A DNA stretch of 33,593 nt from assembly GCA_027347985.1 (NCBI GenBank), contig DAIEQH010000003.1:1-33593 (forward strand). The letters are read 5' to 3'. The notes beneath the pieces were generated by a model, which did not search any database, had not been told where the DNA came from, and was given only the letters and a program-made list of their open reading frames with translations. Shown here in pieces: positions 24,329-31,762 of this stretch (position 1 is its first letter; each line of letters starts with the position of its first letter). The position numbers and the translations under genes are program-made. The DNA is from Candidatus Nomurabacteria bacterium. Its GTDB lineage: Bacteria > Patescibacteriota > Minisyncoccia > Phycocordibacterales > UBA9973.

Positions 24329-24718
24329 ATGAAAAAGGATTTTAAAAATCCTCAATTAGAAGAGGATTTGAAAAAATTTATGAGTCATTGGGAGACTCAA
24401 AAAGACCCAAAATTTCAGTCAGACTCTCTGGACATAGAGGTCTCAGAGTATGTTGACGAAGAAACATTGATTGTTATTTTTCGTAGAGAAATAATAACAA
24501 AAGAAGAGGGTCTTTGTTTATATTCAGTGATTTGCATCTTTAGACCAAAAGATGTCGAAGTTTTAAGTAACAAAAAGTATTACCAAAAAGCGCCGGTGTA
24601 TTATAATGCTGGTGACAAAATTTTTGATTTGTTTCACGTGGAAAAAACAGGAACAAAAATTTTAATAACGGCTATTAGTTTTGATGGTCGAGACAAAGTT
24701 TTTTCATATCAATTTTAA
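24329..24718 (+). CDS. Hypothetical protein
   Basis: The protein is 129 aa, not recognised. Soluble, acidic N-terminal helix (NPQLEEDLKKFMSHWETQKDPKF), then a mainly beta C-terminal part (ETLIVIFRREIITKEEGLCLYSVICIFRPKDVEVL, KILITAISFDGRDKVFSYQF). No signal peptide or membrane segment. AAAGGTG 6 nt before the ATG is one of the few good Shine-Dalgarno sites in the window and supports the start. It is a single-gene unit, flanked by terminators on both sides. Confidence 0.75.
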   Translation: MKKDFKNPQLEEDLKKFMSHWETQKDPKFQSDSLDIEVSEYVDEETLIVIFRREIITKEEGLCLYSVICIFRPKDVEVLSNKKYYQKAPVYYNAGDKIFDLFHVEKTGTKILITAISFDGRDKVFSYQF

Positions 24719-24723
24719 ATTCT

Positions 24724-24754
24724 GCCCAGCAAAACAAGCTGGGCTTTCTTCTTG
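24724..24754 (+). terminator. Rho-independent terminator
   Basis: GCCCAGC (24724-24730) pairs with GCTGGGC (24738-24744) and is followed by TTTCTTCTTGT, 5 nt after the stop of the 24329 gene. It shares the GCCCAG core with the terminator at 24200. Confidence 0.85.
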
Positions 24755-24793
24755 TCTACTAACTTTCCATATGAAAAGATAGTAGACACTTAA

Positions 24794-24812
24794 CCGAACG
24801 CCTGGCGTTTGG
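24794..24812 (-). terminator. Possible terminator of comF
   Basis: CCGAACGCC / GGCGTTTGG hairpin just past the comF stop, with one G-U and a tight loop. The T-tract on the minus strand is poor, so this is tentative. Confidence 0.4.
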
Positions 24813-24817
24813 CTATT

Positions 24818-25477
24818 TTAATGCGCCACGGTGAAAGCGATTATTTTTCTGGCGCCGTTTTGTTTTAATATTTTTTTTGCTTCAGTTAAGGTCGCACCAG
24901 TAGTGAGCACGTCATCTATTAGGATTATGTTTTTGTTTTTTATAAGTTCAGGATTCTTTACAGCAAAAGAATCTGAAAGATTTTTCAACCTATCTCGTCT
25001 TTCTTTAATATTGGCCTGATGTTCTGTCTCTTTTATTTTTATCAAAATGTCTTTCTCTAATTTCCAATCTACGCCATGGCGTAGATTATTTATTTCTATT
25101 AATTTTTTACAAATTAATTCTGCTTGATTATAACTACGCTCCCGATATCTTTTTTTAGAAAGGGGAATGGGTATCAAAATTGGTTCACGAAAATTGCTCA
25201 TCACACTTAATTCCGAAAGTTCTTCTAATATCTTGTCATAAATAATCTCCGCGAAAACACTGGCTAATCTTTTTTTGCCTTTATATTTCAAAAGCCAAAT
25301 AGATTTTTTGATAGGTGGATGGCGATAGTCAAATAATGGAAATATCCAATTAGCACTTTCTCTTTCTGCTGAAGGAGAATCCGAAAGGCATTTTAGACAC
25401 AAGTCTGAATCTTTTTTTCCACAAGAAATACAATTCACAGGGAAAATGATGTTTAGTATGGTGTCTAATATAAGCAT
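24818..25477 (-). CDS. comF: ComF-family phosphoribosyltransferase-like protein
   Basis: ComF proteins are needed for natural DNA uptake in several bacteria and have a PRTase fold. Features: N-terminal zinc-finger-like CISCGKKDSDLCLKCL, WLLKYKGKKRLASVFAEII, PIPLSKKRYRERSYNQAELI, and the PRPP-binding loop NIILIDDVLTTGATLTEAKKIL. The track ORF begins at 25639, but this would overlap pilM heavily. ATG 25477 (MLILDTILNIIFPVNCISC) gives 219 aa, the usual family size. It is divergent from the pilus locus (31 nt between start codons), so type IV pilus and ComF expression may be coordinated for DNA uptake. Confidence 0.93.
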   Translation of the reverse strand: MLILDTILNIIFPVNCISCGKKDSDLCLKCLSDSPSAERESANWIFPLFDYRHPPIKKSIWLLKYKGKKRLASVFAEIIYDKILEELSELSVMSNFREPILIPIPLSKKRYRERSYNQAELICKKLIEINNLRHGVDWKLEKDILIKIKETEHQANIKERRDRLKNLSDSFAVKNPELIKNKNIILIDDVLTTGATLTEAKKILKQNGARKIIAFTVAH

Positions 25478-25488
25478 TGTGCTATAAT
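25478..25488 (+). promoter_or_regulatory. Extended -10 promoter of the pilus locus
   Basis: TGTGCTATAAT (25478-25488) is an extended -10 (TGC-TATAAT) 20 nt before the pilM ATG. There is no good -35, as expected for an extended -10 promoter. The same 11-mer drives the gene at 17962. Confidence 0.6.
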
Positions 25489-25508
25489 TATATGCATAAT
25501 TTAAGAAA

Positions 25509-26636
25509 ATGGATAATCCAATTAAAAACTTTTTTTCAGGTTTGAATCTTTTTAAGGCTGGCGAGAGCGACAGTGCCATAGGTGTGGATATAGGTTCTTC
25601 TGCCATTAAAGTTGTTGAAATAAAAAAGAGAGGAGGCAAAGCTATACTTGAAACTTATGGAGCTATTTCACTTGGTTCTTATGCTGAGACGGAAGGAGAA
25701 CGAGTCACCAACTTGCCAGTTGAAAAAATTACGGAAGCCCTAAAAGAGGTTTTAAAACAATCTGGGGTAGCGACAAAATCTTCTGCTTTTTCCATTCCAG
25801 TACGATCAAGTTTAATTTTTACTATTTCATTGCCTGCCCAAGTCAAGAAAGAGGAAATTCCAATGATAATACCGACGGAAGCTCGCAAATATATTCCTGT
25901 ACCCATCACTGAAGTTTCTTTAGATTATTTTATTTTACCTAAAAAAGAGCCTTCTTATGAAGAAGCTAATAGTGGAAAGTTGTCGACAGAATTAGGAGAA
26001 AATACAGAAGTTTTAGTCGTTGCGATTCAAAATGATGCAATTTCTAAATACCGTTCTATTGTTTCAGAATGTAATTTGGAAGCTGGATTTTTTGAAATTG
26101 AAACCTTTGCTTCTATCCGAGCAAATTTTGAACATGAACTTTCTCTGGTGCTCTTGATGGATTTTGGGGCTTCGAGTACCAAGCTTTCTCTGGTTGAATT
26201 TGGTATGGTGAAAAGTCATCACATAATAAACAGGGGAGGAGCGGATATCACGGCTTCAATTGCGGGGTCTTTAGGTATTTCATTTGGAAAAGCTGAAGAA
26301 ATGAAAAAAGAATATGGCCTTTTTGAAAATGAAGCTGAAAAAGAATTAGCAGACATAATCAAAACGCATATAGACTATATCTTTTCAGAAACTAATAATG
26401 TATTATTAGGACATGAGAAAAAATATGACAGAACTATTAGTAAAGTCATATTCACAGGTGGCGGATCACTCTTAAAAGGACTTAAAGAAGTAGCTTCAAA
26501 TAGTTTTCGAGCAGAGATAGAAATAGGGCATCCTTTTTCTAAAGTTGGTGCCCCAGAATTTTTACAGAAAGTTCTTGAGACGACAGGTCCAGAATTTGCA
26601 GTTGCATTAGGTTTAGCCTTGCGAAAGTTACAATAA
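25509..26636 (+). CDS. pilM: Type IV pilus assembly protein PilM
   Basis: This is an actin-like ATPase of the cytoplasmic ring that links PilN to the pilus motor. The 375-aa protein has the actin/FtsA-like phosphate-binding segments SAIGVDIGSSAIKVVEI and LVLLMDFGASSTKLSLVEFG, plus the adenosine motif KVIFTGGGSLLKGL. First gene of the pilus locus; pilN follows after 28 nt. Confidence 0.95.
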   Translation: MDNPIKNFFSGLNLFKAGESDSAIGVDIGSSAIKVVEIKKRGGKAILETYGAISLGSYAETEGERVTNLPVEKITEALKEVLKQSGVATKSSAFSIPVRSSLIFTISLPAQVKKEEIPMIIPTEARKYIPVPITEVSLDYFILPKKEPSYEEANSGKLSTELGENTEVLVVAIQNDAISKYRSIVSECNLEAGFFEIETFASIRANFEHELSLVLLMDFGASSTKLSLVEFGMVKSHHIINRGGADITASIAGSLGISFGKAEEMKKEYGLFENEAEKELADIIKTHIDYIFSETNNVLLGHEKKYDRTISKVIFTGGGSLLKGLKEVASNSFRAEIEIGHPFSKVGAPEFLQKVLETTGPEFAVALGLALRKLQ

Positions 26637-26664
26637 GTGAGATAATAAGTAGGTAAATAAAATC

Positions 26665-27264
26665 ATGGAGCAAAATTTTCAAACATCTTTTATACCGAAG
26701 AAGCCAATGATAGAAGAACGAGTGAAAGTGTCACGACCAGTTGGTCTCGTCACTATTATTTCTATTTTTATTTTCTTTACTGTGGTCATTGCTTCAGGAG
26801 GTCTTTATTTTTATGACGGTATTTTAAAGAAAAATATTGTCCAAATGGAAAATGATTTAAATTTGGCAAAAAATCGTTTTGAACCTTCAAAAATAATTCA
26901 ACTTCAAGTTTTGGACAAACGTCTCAATGCCTCAGAAGAAATTTTGTCTAAACACGTTGCTATCTCTCCTATATTTGAAGCGTTGCAGGCTTTGACAATG
27001 AAGACAGTCAGCTATACCAGTTTTAGTTACAGTTTTGATGACACTAAAAAGAAAGGAAATATTAAAGTAGATATGAAAGGTATAGCTATAGGATACAAAT
27101 CTGTAGCTTTACAGTCGGACCTCTTTGCAAAAAATAAATATTTGATTGATCCAGTTTTTTCCAATCTTTCTTTAGATGACAAAGGCAACGTGATGTTTGA
27201 TTTGGAGTTTTCGGTCGATCCGAATTTTATTGATTATAAGAAGATACAAGAAGCTACAAATTAA
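26665..27264 (+). CDS. pilN: Type IV pilus inner-membrane protein PilN-like
   Basis: This is a bitopic alignment-complex protein that binds PilM through its cytoplasmic N-terminus. The 199-aa sequence has a ~27-residue cytoplasmic stretch, one membrane segment (GLVTIISIFIFFTVVIASGGLYF), then a periplasm/exterior-side coiled and alpha/beta region. The canonical NLLP motif of PilN is not visible; N-terminal FIPKKPM may replace it. Identification relies mainly on position between pilM and pilO and on topology. Confidence 0.8.
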   Translation: MEQNFQTSFIPKKPMIEERVKVSRPVGLVTIISIFIFFTVVIASGGLYFYDGILKKNIVQMENDLNLAKNRFEPSKIIQLQVLDKRLNASEEILSKHVAISPIFEALQALTMKTVSYTSFSYSFDDTKKKGNIKVDMKGIAIGYKSVALQSDLFAKNKYLIDPVFSNLSLDDKGNVMFDLEFSVDPNFIDYKKIQEATN

Positions 27265-27266
27265 TC

Positions 27267-27854
27267 ATGTTTAAATTTATTTTACCAGCTAGTTTAATAG
27301 GAGTTGCCATTGCAGGATTTTTCATTTTTGCTGATCCGCTTTATCAAAGCATTTCAGGAGAGAGAGCCCAAATAGCATCTTATGACGAAGCCTTAAGTAA
27401 TTCTAAGGCCCTTGAAGCGGAGAGAGATAAATTAACTCAAAAATATAATTCTTTCGATCCTGATAATTTGGCCAAACTTCAAAAACTTCTTCCAGATAAT
27501 GTAGACAATATTCGTTTGATTTTAGAAATAGAAAAAATAGCATTGCCGTATGGTATGGCTCTTAAAGATGTGAAATACGACACAACAAGTAGTAGTACGG
27601 TAAATTCACAAATAGGTGGGATGCAAACTGAGACAGGATTAAACAAAAATTATGGCACTTGGAATTTAGAATTCTCCACTCAAGGTACATATAATAATTT
27701 TATTAGTTTTCTAAAAGATTTAGAGAGTAACCTTAGAATTGTAGATGTGTCTTCTGTCCAGTTTTCTTCAAGTGGTAATTTAGGTCTTAATCCGAGCGTT
27801 CCAGAGGCTTATAAATATAGTTTTAAAATTAAGACTTATTGGTTAAAAAATTAA
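27267..27854 (+). CDS. pilO: Type IV pilus inner-membrane protein PilO-like
   Basis: This is a partner of PilN in the alignment subcomplex. The 195-aa protein has an N-terminal membrane segment (ILPASLIGVAIAGFFIFA), a coiled-coil stretch (SISGERAQIASYDEALSNSKALEAERDKL) and LLPDNVDNIRLILEIEKIALPYGM, the PilO-like segment leading into a ferredoxin-like fold. Starts 2 nt after the pilN stop. Confidence 0.85.
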   Translation: MFKFILPASLIGVAIAGFFIFADPLYQSISGERAQIASYDEALSNSKALEAERDKLTQKYNSFDPDNLAKLQKLLPDNVDNIRLILEIEKIALPYGMALKDVKYDTTSSSTVNSQIGGMQTETGLNKNYGTWNLEFSTQGTYNNFISFLKDLESNLRIVDVSSVQFSSSGNLGLNPSVPEAYKYSFKIKTYWLKN

Positions 27855-27863
27855 AACAAAAAT

Positions 27864-28313
27864 ATGGCAAAAATAAAAAACATTATAATATTTGGAGTGA
27901 TTGCGATAGCTTTGATTTTGGTCTATATTTTTTTTATTAAACCATCTCCTGATACCGCTAATTTAGTTTCTTCCACTTCTTCTGCCACTACTCCAGACAC
28001 AAATGTTGTAAGCCAAAACTCCGCAGTTGCTCAGGATCTCTTGTCTTTGTTGTTGAGTGTAAAAAGTATCAGGTTAGACGATTCTATTTTTTCTGATAAA
28101 GCATTTACTAGTTTACATGACTCTAGTATTTTACTTACTTCTCCGGGGAATGAAGGAAGACCCAATCCTTTTGCTCCAATTGGTTTTGATGCTCTTCCTG
28201 TTTCTCAGATTCCTCCTCCTTCTACAACTCCAGAAGTTTCTACGCCTTCTGCCACGGTTCCTATAGCCCCTTCAGTGCCTGTTGTACCAAAAACAACTAC
28301 CAAAAAGTTATAG
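27864..28313 (+). CDS. Small membrane-anchored protein, PilP-like position
   Basis: This is a 149-aa protein with an N-terminal membrane segment (NIIIFGVIAIALILVYIFFI), a Ser/Thr/Pro-rich exterior linker, a short motif GRPNPFAPIGF reminiscent of the GRxxPF segment of PilP, and a Pro/Thr/Val-rich C-terminus. With no outer-membrane secretin expected in this lineage, a true PilP role in docking a secretin is unlikely; it may link PilNO to the cell envelope. Gap of 9 nt after pilO. Confidence 0.7.
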   Translation: MAKIKNIIIFGVIAIALILVYIFFIKPSPDTANLVSSTSSATTPDTNVVSQNSAVAQDLLSLLLSVKSIRLDDSIFSDKAFTSLHDSSILLTSPGNEGRPNPFAPIGFDALPVSQIPPPSTTPEVSTPSATVPIAPSVPVVPKTTTKKL

Positions 28314-28320
28314 ATAAATT

Positions 28321-28392
28321 ACTTGTCCCGTTAGAAATTCTGTGGGCATGTTATAATGATAATATGATTATTAATTTAAAATTTCTAATGAG
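28321..28392 (+). repeat. Intergenic promoter-like repeat, copy C (upstream of pilB)
   Basis: Starts ACTTGTCCCGTTAGAAATT, contains CATGTTATAATGATAATATG (TATAAT) and TTATTAATT, and ends AAATTTCTAATGAG followed directly by the pilB ATG at 28393. The arms pair except for one C-A mismatch (GAG instead of GGG) and a G-U. Confidence 0.88.
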
Positions 28393-30144
28393 ATGAGTTT
28401 TTTAGAAGAATTAGTAAAAAAGGGCTTAATCAATAAAGGCCAAATAAGTGAAGCTAAAAATCTTGCGAAAGAGAAATATAATGGTGATATTGACGAAGCC
28501 TTAGATGAACTTGGAGTTCCAGAAGAAAAAATCCTTGAAACAAAAGGAGAGTATTTAAAAATACCGATAAAAAAAATTGATATAAAAAAAGTATCTTTTG
28601 ATGTTCTAAAATATATTCCAGAAGATGCAGCTATCTATTATCATTTTGTTCCTCTTCTCTTTAAAGATGGAATATTAGAAGTTGGTATTTTAGACGGAGA
28701 AAATCCACAAGTGATAGATGCTTTGCAATTTATTTCGGCTAAGTCGGGTATCCCTTTTAAGGTTTTTCTCATTTCTAACTCTGACTATAAAAGCTTAATG
28801 GAAAGTTATAAAAGTATGTCTATAGAAGTGGGGGAAGCACTAAATGAAATTAATAAAGATAAAGAGGATAATGATACCAAGAGTCTAAGTGAAGCAAGTT
28901 CTCTAGATAAAGAAATAAAAGAGATAAAAGGAGACGAAACAAAGATAGTAGAAGATGCCCCGGTTATAAAAATTGTCGCTGTCATGTTGCGTAATGCTAT
29001 TGAAGGAAATGCTTCTGATATACACATAGAAAATACAGGAGAAAAAGTAAAAATACGTTTTCGTGTAGATGGTAGCCTGCATACGACAATAGTATTACCC
29101 ATGAATATTTATAACGGCATAATCGCACGTATAAAAATTTTAGCTAAGTTGCGTTTGGATGAAAAAAGAAAACCTCAAGATGGATCTTTCAGTACGACTC
29201 TAGATGGACACAAAATAGATTTTCGTGTTTCTACCATGCCTGCCTATTATGGTGAAAAAGTCGTTATTCGTATTTTGGATGCAGAAAAGGGGGTAAAACC
29301 TTTAGACCAATTAGGATTATCAAAAAGAAACTTAGAAATGTTGAGGGATGCGATCAAAAAACCGTATGGCCTTATTTTGATTACTGGGCCTACAGGTTCT
29401 GGAAAATCCACCACTCTTTATTCAATGATGAATGAATTGGACAAAGAGACGAGCAATATTGTTTCCTTGGAAGATCCGGTGGAATATCATATGCCAGATA
29501 TCAACCAGTCACAAATGATGCCTGAAATAGGATATACTTTTGCTTCTGGGCTTCGTTCTATTCTTCGTCAAGACCCAGATGTTATAATGGTTGGAGAGAT
29601 ACGTGATAAAGAAACAGCTCAACTTGCCATTCAAGCAGCTTTGACAGGTCACCTCGTTTTGTCTACTCTTCACACTAATAGCGCCATCGGTGCAATACCT
29701 AGATTGGTAGACATGGGTGTCGATCCTTATCTTATAGCACCAACTCTTATTTTGTCTGTTGCTCAACGTTTGGCTAAAATGACATGTCCTTCTTCTCGTA
29801 AACTTGTTCCAATGGAGGAGAGCGTTAAATTGCAAATAGAAAGCGAATTAAAGGATTTACCAGAAAAATTTAGAAAAGAGATAGAAATCAAAAATGAAAT
29901 GTATGATGTTGTGCCATCTCCAGATTGTCCTTCTGGCACTCGTGGTCGTATTGCTATTTTTGAAATGTTTAAAATAGGTAAAGAAATGCAACAAGTAATA
30001 CTGAAAAATCCAGTTGATGATGAAATATACAAAGTAGCCCGCAACGATGGAATGCTAATGATGAGAGAAGATGCTATGCTAAAAGCAATAAATGGTATTA
30101 TTCCTTATAAAGAGGTTTTTGGATTTATTAATGAGAATGAATAA
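28393..30144 (+). CDS. pilB: Type IV pilus extension ATPase PilB
   Basis: This hexameric motor polymerises the pilus. The 583-aa protein has an N-terminal MshEN-type domain (about 1-130), an acidic linker, then the GspE/PilB ATPase: DIHIENTGEKVKIRFRVDG, Walker A LITGPTGSGKSTTLY, Asp box SLEDPVEYHM, Walker B RQDPDVIMVGEIRDKETA, His box GHLVLSTLHTN. The usual four-cysteine zinc motif of the C-terminal domain is degenerate, with only CPSS and DCPSG remaining before RGRIAIFEMF. Start codon is fixed by repeat copy C and sits at its end. Confidence 0.96.
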   Translation: MSFLEELVKKGLINKGQISEAKNLAKEKYNGDIDEALDELGVPEEKILETKGEYLKIPIKKIDIKKVSFDVLKYIPEDAAIYYHFVPLLFKDGILEVGILDGENPQVIDALQFISAKSGIPFKVFLISNSDYKSLMESYKSMSIEVGEALNEINKDKEDNDTKSLSEASSLDKEIKEIKGDETKIVEDAPVIKIVAVMLRNAIEGNASDIHIENTGEKVKIRFRVDGSLHTTIVLPMNIYNGIIARIKILAKLRLDEKRKPQDGSFSTTLDGHKIDFRVSTMPAYYGEKVVIRILDAEKGVKPLDQLGLSKRNLEMLRDAIKKPYGLILITGPTGSGKSTTLYSMMNELDKETSNIVSLEDPVEYHMPDINQSQMMPEIGYTFASGLRSILRQDPDVIMVGEIRDKETAQLAIQAALTGHLVLSTLHTNSAIGAIPRLVDMGVDPYLIAPTLILSVAQRLAKMTCPSSRKLVPMEESVKLQIESELKDLPEKFRKEIEIKNEMYDVVPSPDCPSGTRGRIAIFEMFKIGKEMQQVILKNPVDDEIYKVARNDGMLMMREDAMLKAINGIIPYKEVFGFINENE

Positions 30145-30152
30145 GTTGTTTA

Positions 30153-30163
30153 TATGTGCTATC
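30153..30163 (+). promoter_or_regulatory. Possible internal promoter before the response regulator
   Basis: TGTGCTATCAT, one base from the extended -10 string TGTGCTATAAT used before pilM and 17962, lies about 33 nt before the regulator ATG. A second AT-rich stretch (TTATAATATAAT) follows. Tentative. Confidence 0.4.
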
Positions 30164-30195
30164 ATTAAAAGTATATTTATAATATAATAATATAT

Positions 30196-30603
30196 ATGGA
30201 GGGAGAAAAGAAAAAAATTTTAATAGTAGACGACGATACATTTCTTTTAGATATGTATGCATTTAAGTTTAGTCAAAATAATTTCGAGGTTCATACTGCC
30301 CCTGGCGGGTTGCAGGCGATCGAAAAACTAAAAGATAATCTTAACCCAGATATTATTATGATGGACATAATAATGCCAGAAATGGATGGTTTTGAAATGT
30401 TGGAAAAAATAAATAAAGAAAATTTATCTCCCAGTTCTATAAAAATAATTTTGTCTAATAAAAGCCAACAAGCCGATATCGAAAGAGGTAATAGTTTAGG
30501 AGCTTCAGGATACATTGTAAAAGCAAATTCCACGCCTCAAGAGGTCATAGAACAGGTAGTGGATATTTTATCAAAAAAAACTGTTAAAACAATTACGAAT
30601 TAA
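30196..30603 (+). CDS. Single-domain (CheY-like) response regulator
   Basis: A 135-aa receiver domain with no output domain: acidic pocket KILIVDDDTFLLDMY, phospho-acceptor DIIMMDIIMPEMDGFEML, switch residue IILSNKS (serine), and the conserved lysine GYIVKAN. It likely signals by protein-protein contact, like PilG/CheY. Its place between pilB and pilT suggests control of the balance between pilus extension and retraction (inference). No histidine kinase is in the window. The last four codons and the stop are encoded by the first unit of a tandem repeat. Confidence 0.92.
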   Translation: MEGEKKKILIVDDDTFLLDMYAFKFSQNNFEVHTAPGGLQAIEKLKDNLNPDIIMMDIIMPEMDGFEMLEKINKENLSPSSIKIILSNKSQQADIERGNSLGASGYIVKANSTPQEVIEQVVDILSKKTVKTITN

Positions 30604-30623
30604 CAATTACGAATTACAAATTA
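30589..30623 (+). repeat. Tandem 14-bp repeat between regulator and pilT
   Basis: ACAATTACGAATTA occurs twice in perfect tandem (30589-30602, 30603-30616), followed by a shortened ACAAATTA. The first unit encodes the regulator's C-terminal TITN plus stop. Confidence 0.85.
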
Positions 30624-30627
30624 AAAA

Positions 30628-31686
30628 ATGGATTATAAAAAAGAACTAGAAGAACTTATTTTGACAGTCGTTCATGAGAACGGATCTGATTTGCATTTAG
30701 GCGTAGGAAAAGTTCCTGCCATTCGTGTCGCAGGAGAACTCTTTTTTCTTTTGAAGCATGCAGTTTTAACAGAAAAAGATGTTGTCGGAATTTTGGGTGA
30801 AATTTTAGATAAAACGAAATTAGATAAATTTATGGAAGAGCAAGAAATAGATTTCTCTTATGATTTTCGTGGAGAAGTTCGTCTTCGTGGTAATGCTTTT
30901 TTCCAAAAAGGTTTGATAAGTGTTGCTTTGAGGTTAGTCCCGCAAGTAAAATCTCTTTCCGATTTGCATTTGCCCCCAGTTATTGCTGATTTAGCTCGTA
31001 AGAAACAGGGGTTTTTTTTAGTAGTTGGTCCTGTAGGGCAGGGTAAGTCAACTACACTTTCAGCCATGGTTAATTTGATAAACAATGAACAAGCACGACA
31101 TATCATAACAATTGAAGATCCGATTGAATATATGTTTACTCCCAATAAATCAATTATTAATCAAAGAGAAGTCGGTATTGATACTAAAGATTTTCACACA
31201 GCACTTAAATCAGTTTTTCGTGAAGATGTGAATGTTATAATGATAGGTGAAATGCGTACTCCGGAAACGATTTCTACTGCTGTCTCTGCTGCAGAAACAG
31301 GACATTTGGTCCTTTCCACTCTTCATACTAATAATGCTTCACAGACAATAGACAGAATTATTGATTCTTTCCCAGGGAATCAACAAGATCAGATTCGTGT
31401 TGAACTCGCTTCTAGTCTAATTGGTATTTTTTCTCAAAGACTCATTCCTAGAATCACTGGTGGTCTCATTCCTGCTTATGAATTGTTATTAAACAATAAT
31501 GCTGTTTCTAATTTAATTCGCGAGAAACGCACCAAAGAGATAGATGTAGTTATAGAAACAGGGATGGAATCCGGAATGATAGATTTAAACCACTCTCTCC
31601 TCGAACTTGTCCGTGCTGGAGAAATTACCATAGAAAATGCTTATCAATTTTCACTTAATCCAAAAGGCCTAGAGCGTATTTTGTAA
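30628..31686 (+). CDS. pilT: Type IV pilus retraction ATPase PilT
   Basis: This motor depolymerises the pilus for twitching and DNA uptake. The 352-aa protein has the PilT layout: N-terminal SDLHLGVGKVPAIRVAGEL, Walker A LVVGPVGQGKSTTLS, Asp box ITIEDPIEYMF, Walker B VNVIMIGEMRTPETIS, His box GHLVLSTLHTNN, and NLIREKR near the position of the family's AIRAGK-type C-terminal motif. It starts 24 nt after the regulator stop, the gap being filled by the tandem repeat. Confidence 0.95.
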   Translation: MDYKKELEELILTVVHENGSDLHLGVGKVPAIRVAGELFFLLKHAVLTEKDVVGILGEILDKTKLDKFMEEQEIDFSYDFRGEVRLRGNAFFQKGLISVALRLVPQVKSLSDLHLPPVIADLARKKQGFFLVVGPVGQGKSTTLSAMVNLINNEQARHIITIEDPIEYMFTPNKSIINQREVGIDTKDFHTALKSVFREDVNVIMIGEMRTPETISTAVSAAETGHLVLSTLHTNNASQTIDRIIDSFPGNQQDQIRVELASSLIGIFSQRLIPRITGGLIPAYELLLNNNAVSNLIREKRTKEIDVVIETGMESGMIDLNHSLLELVRAGEITIENAYQFSLNPKGLERIL

Positions 31687-31689
31687 ATT

Positions 31690-31762
31690 ACTTGTCCCGT
31701 ACTAAATTTTTGATTACGGGAATATAATGATAAATATTAATAATTAAAATTTTAGTACCGGG
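31690..31762 (+). repeat. Intergenic promoter-like repeat, copy D (upstream of pilC), covarying arms
   Basis: Starts ACTTGTCCCGTACTAAATTT, contains AATATAATGATAAATATTAA (TATAAT), and ends AATTTTAGTACCGGG followed directly by the pilC ATG at 31763. Both arms differ from copies A-C (TACTAAA / TTTAGTA instead of TTAGAAA / TTTCTAA) yet remain complementary, with one bulged base. Confidence 0.88.

Noticed and set aside
25478-25639. Longer comF reading frame to 25639
   Set aside because: It would overlap the pilM promoter and over 100 bp of pilM coding sequence; the internal ATG gives the normal ComF length.
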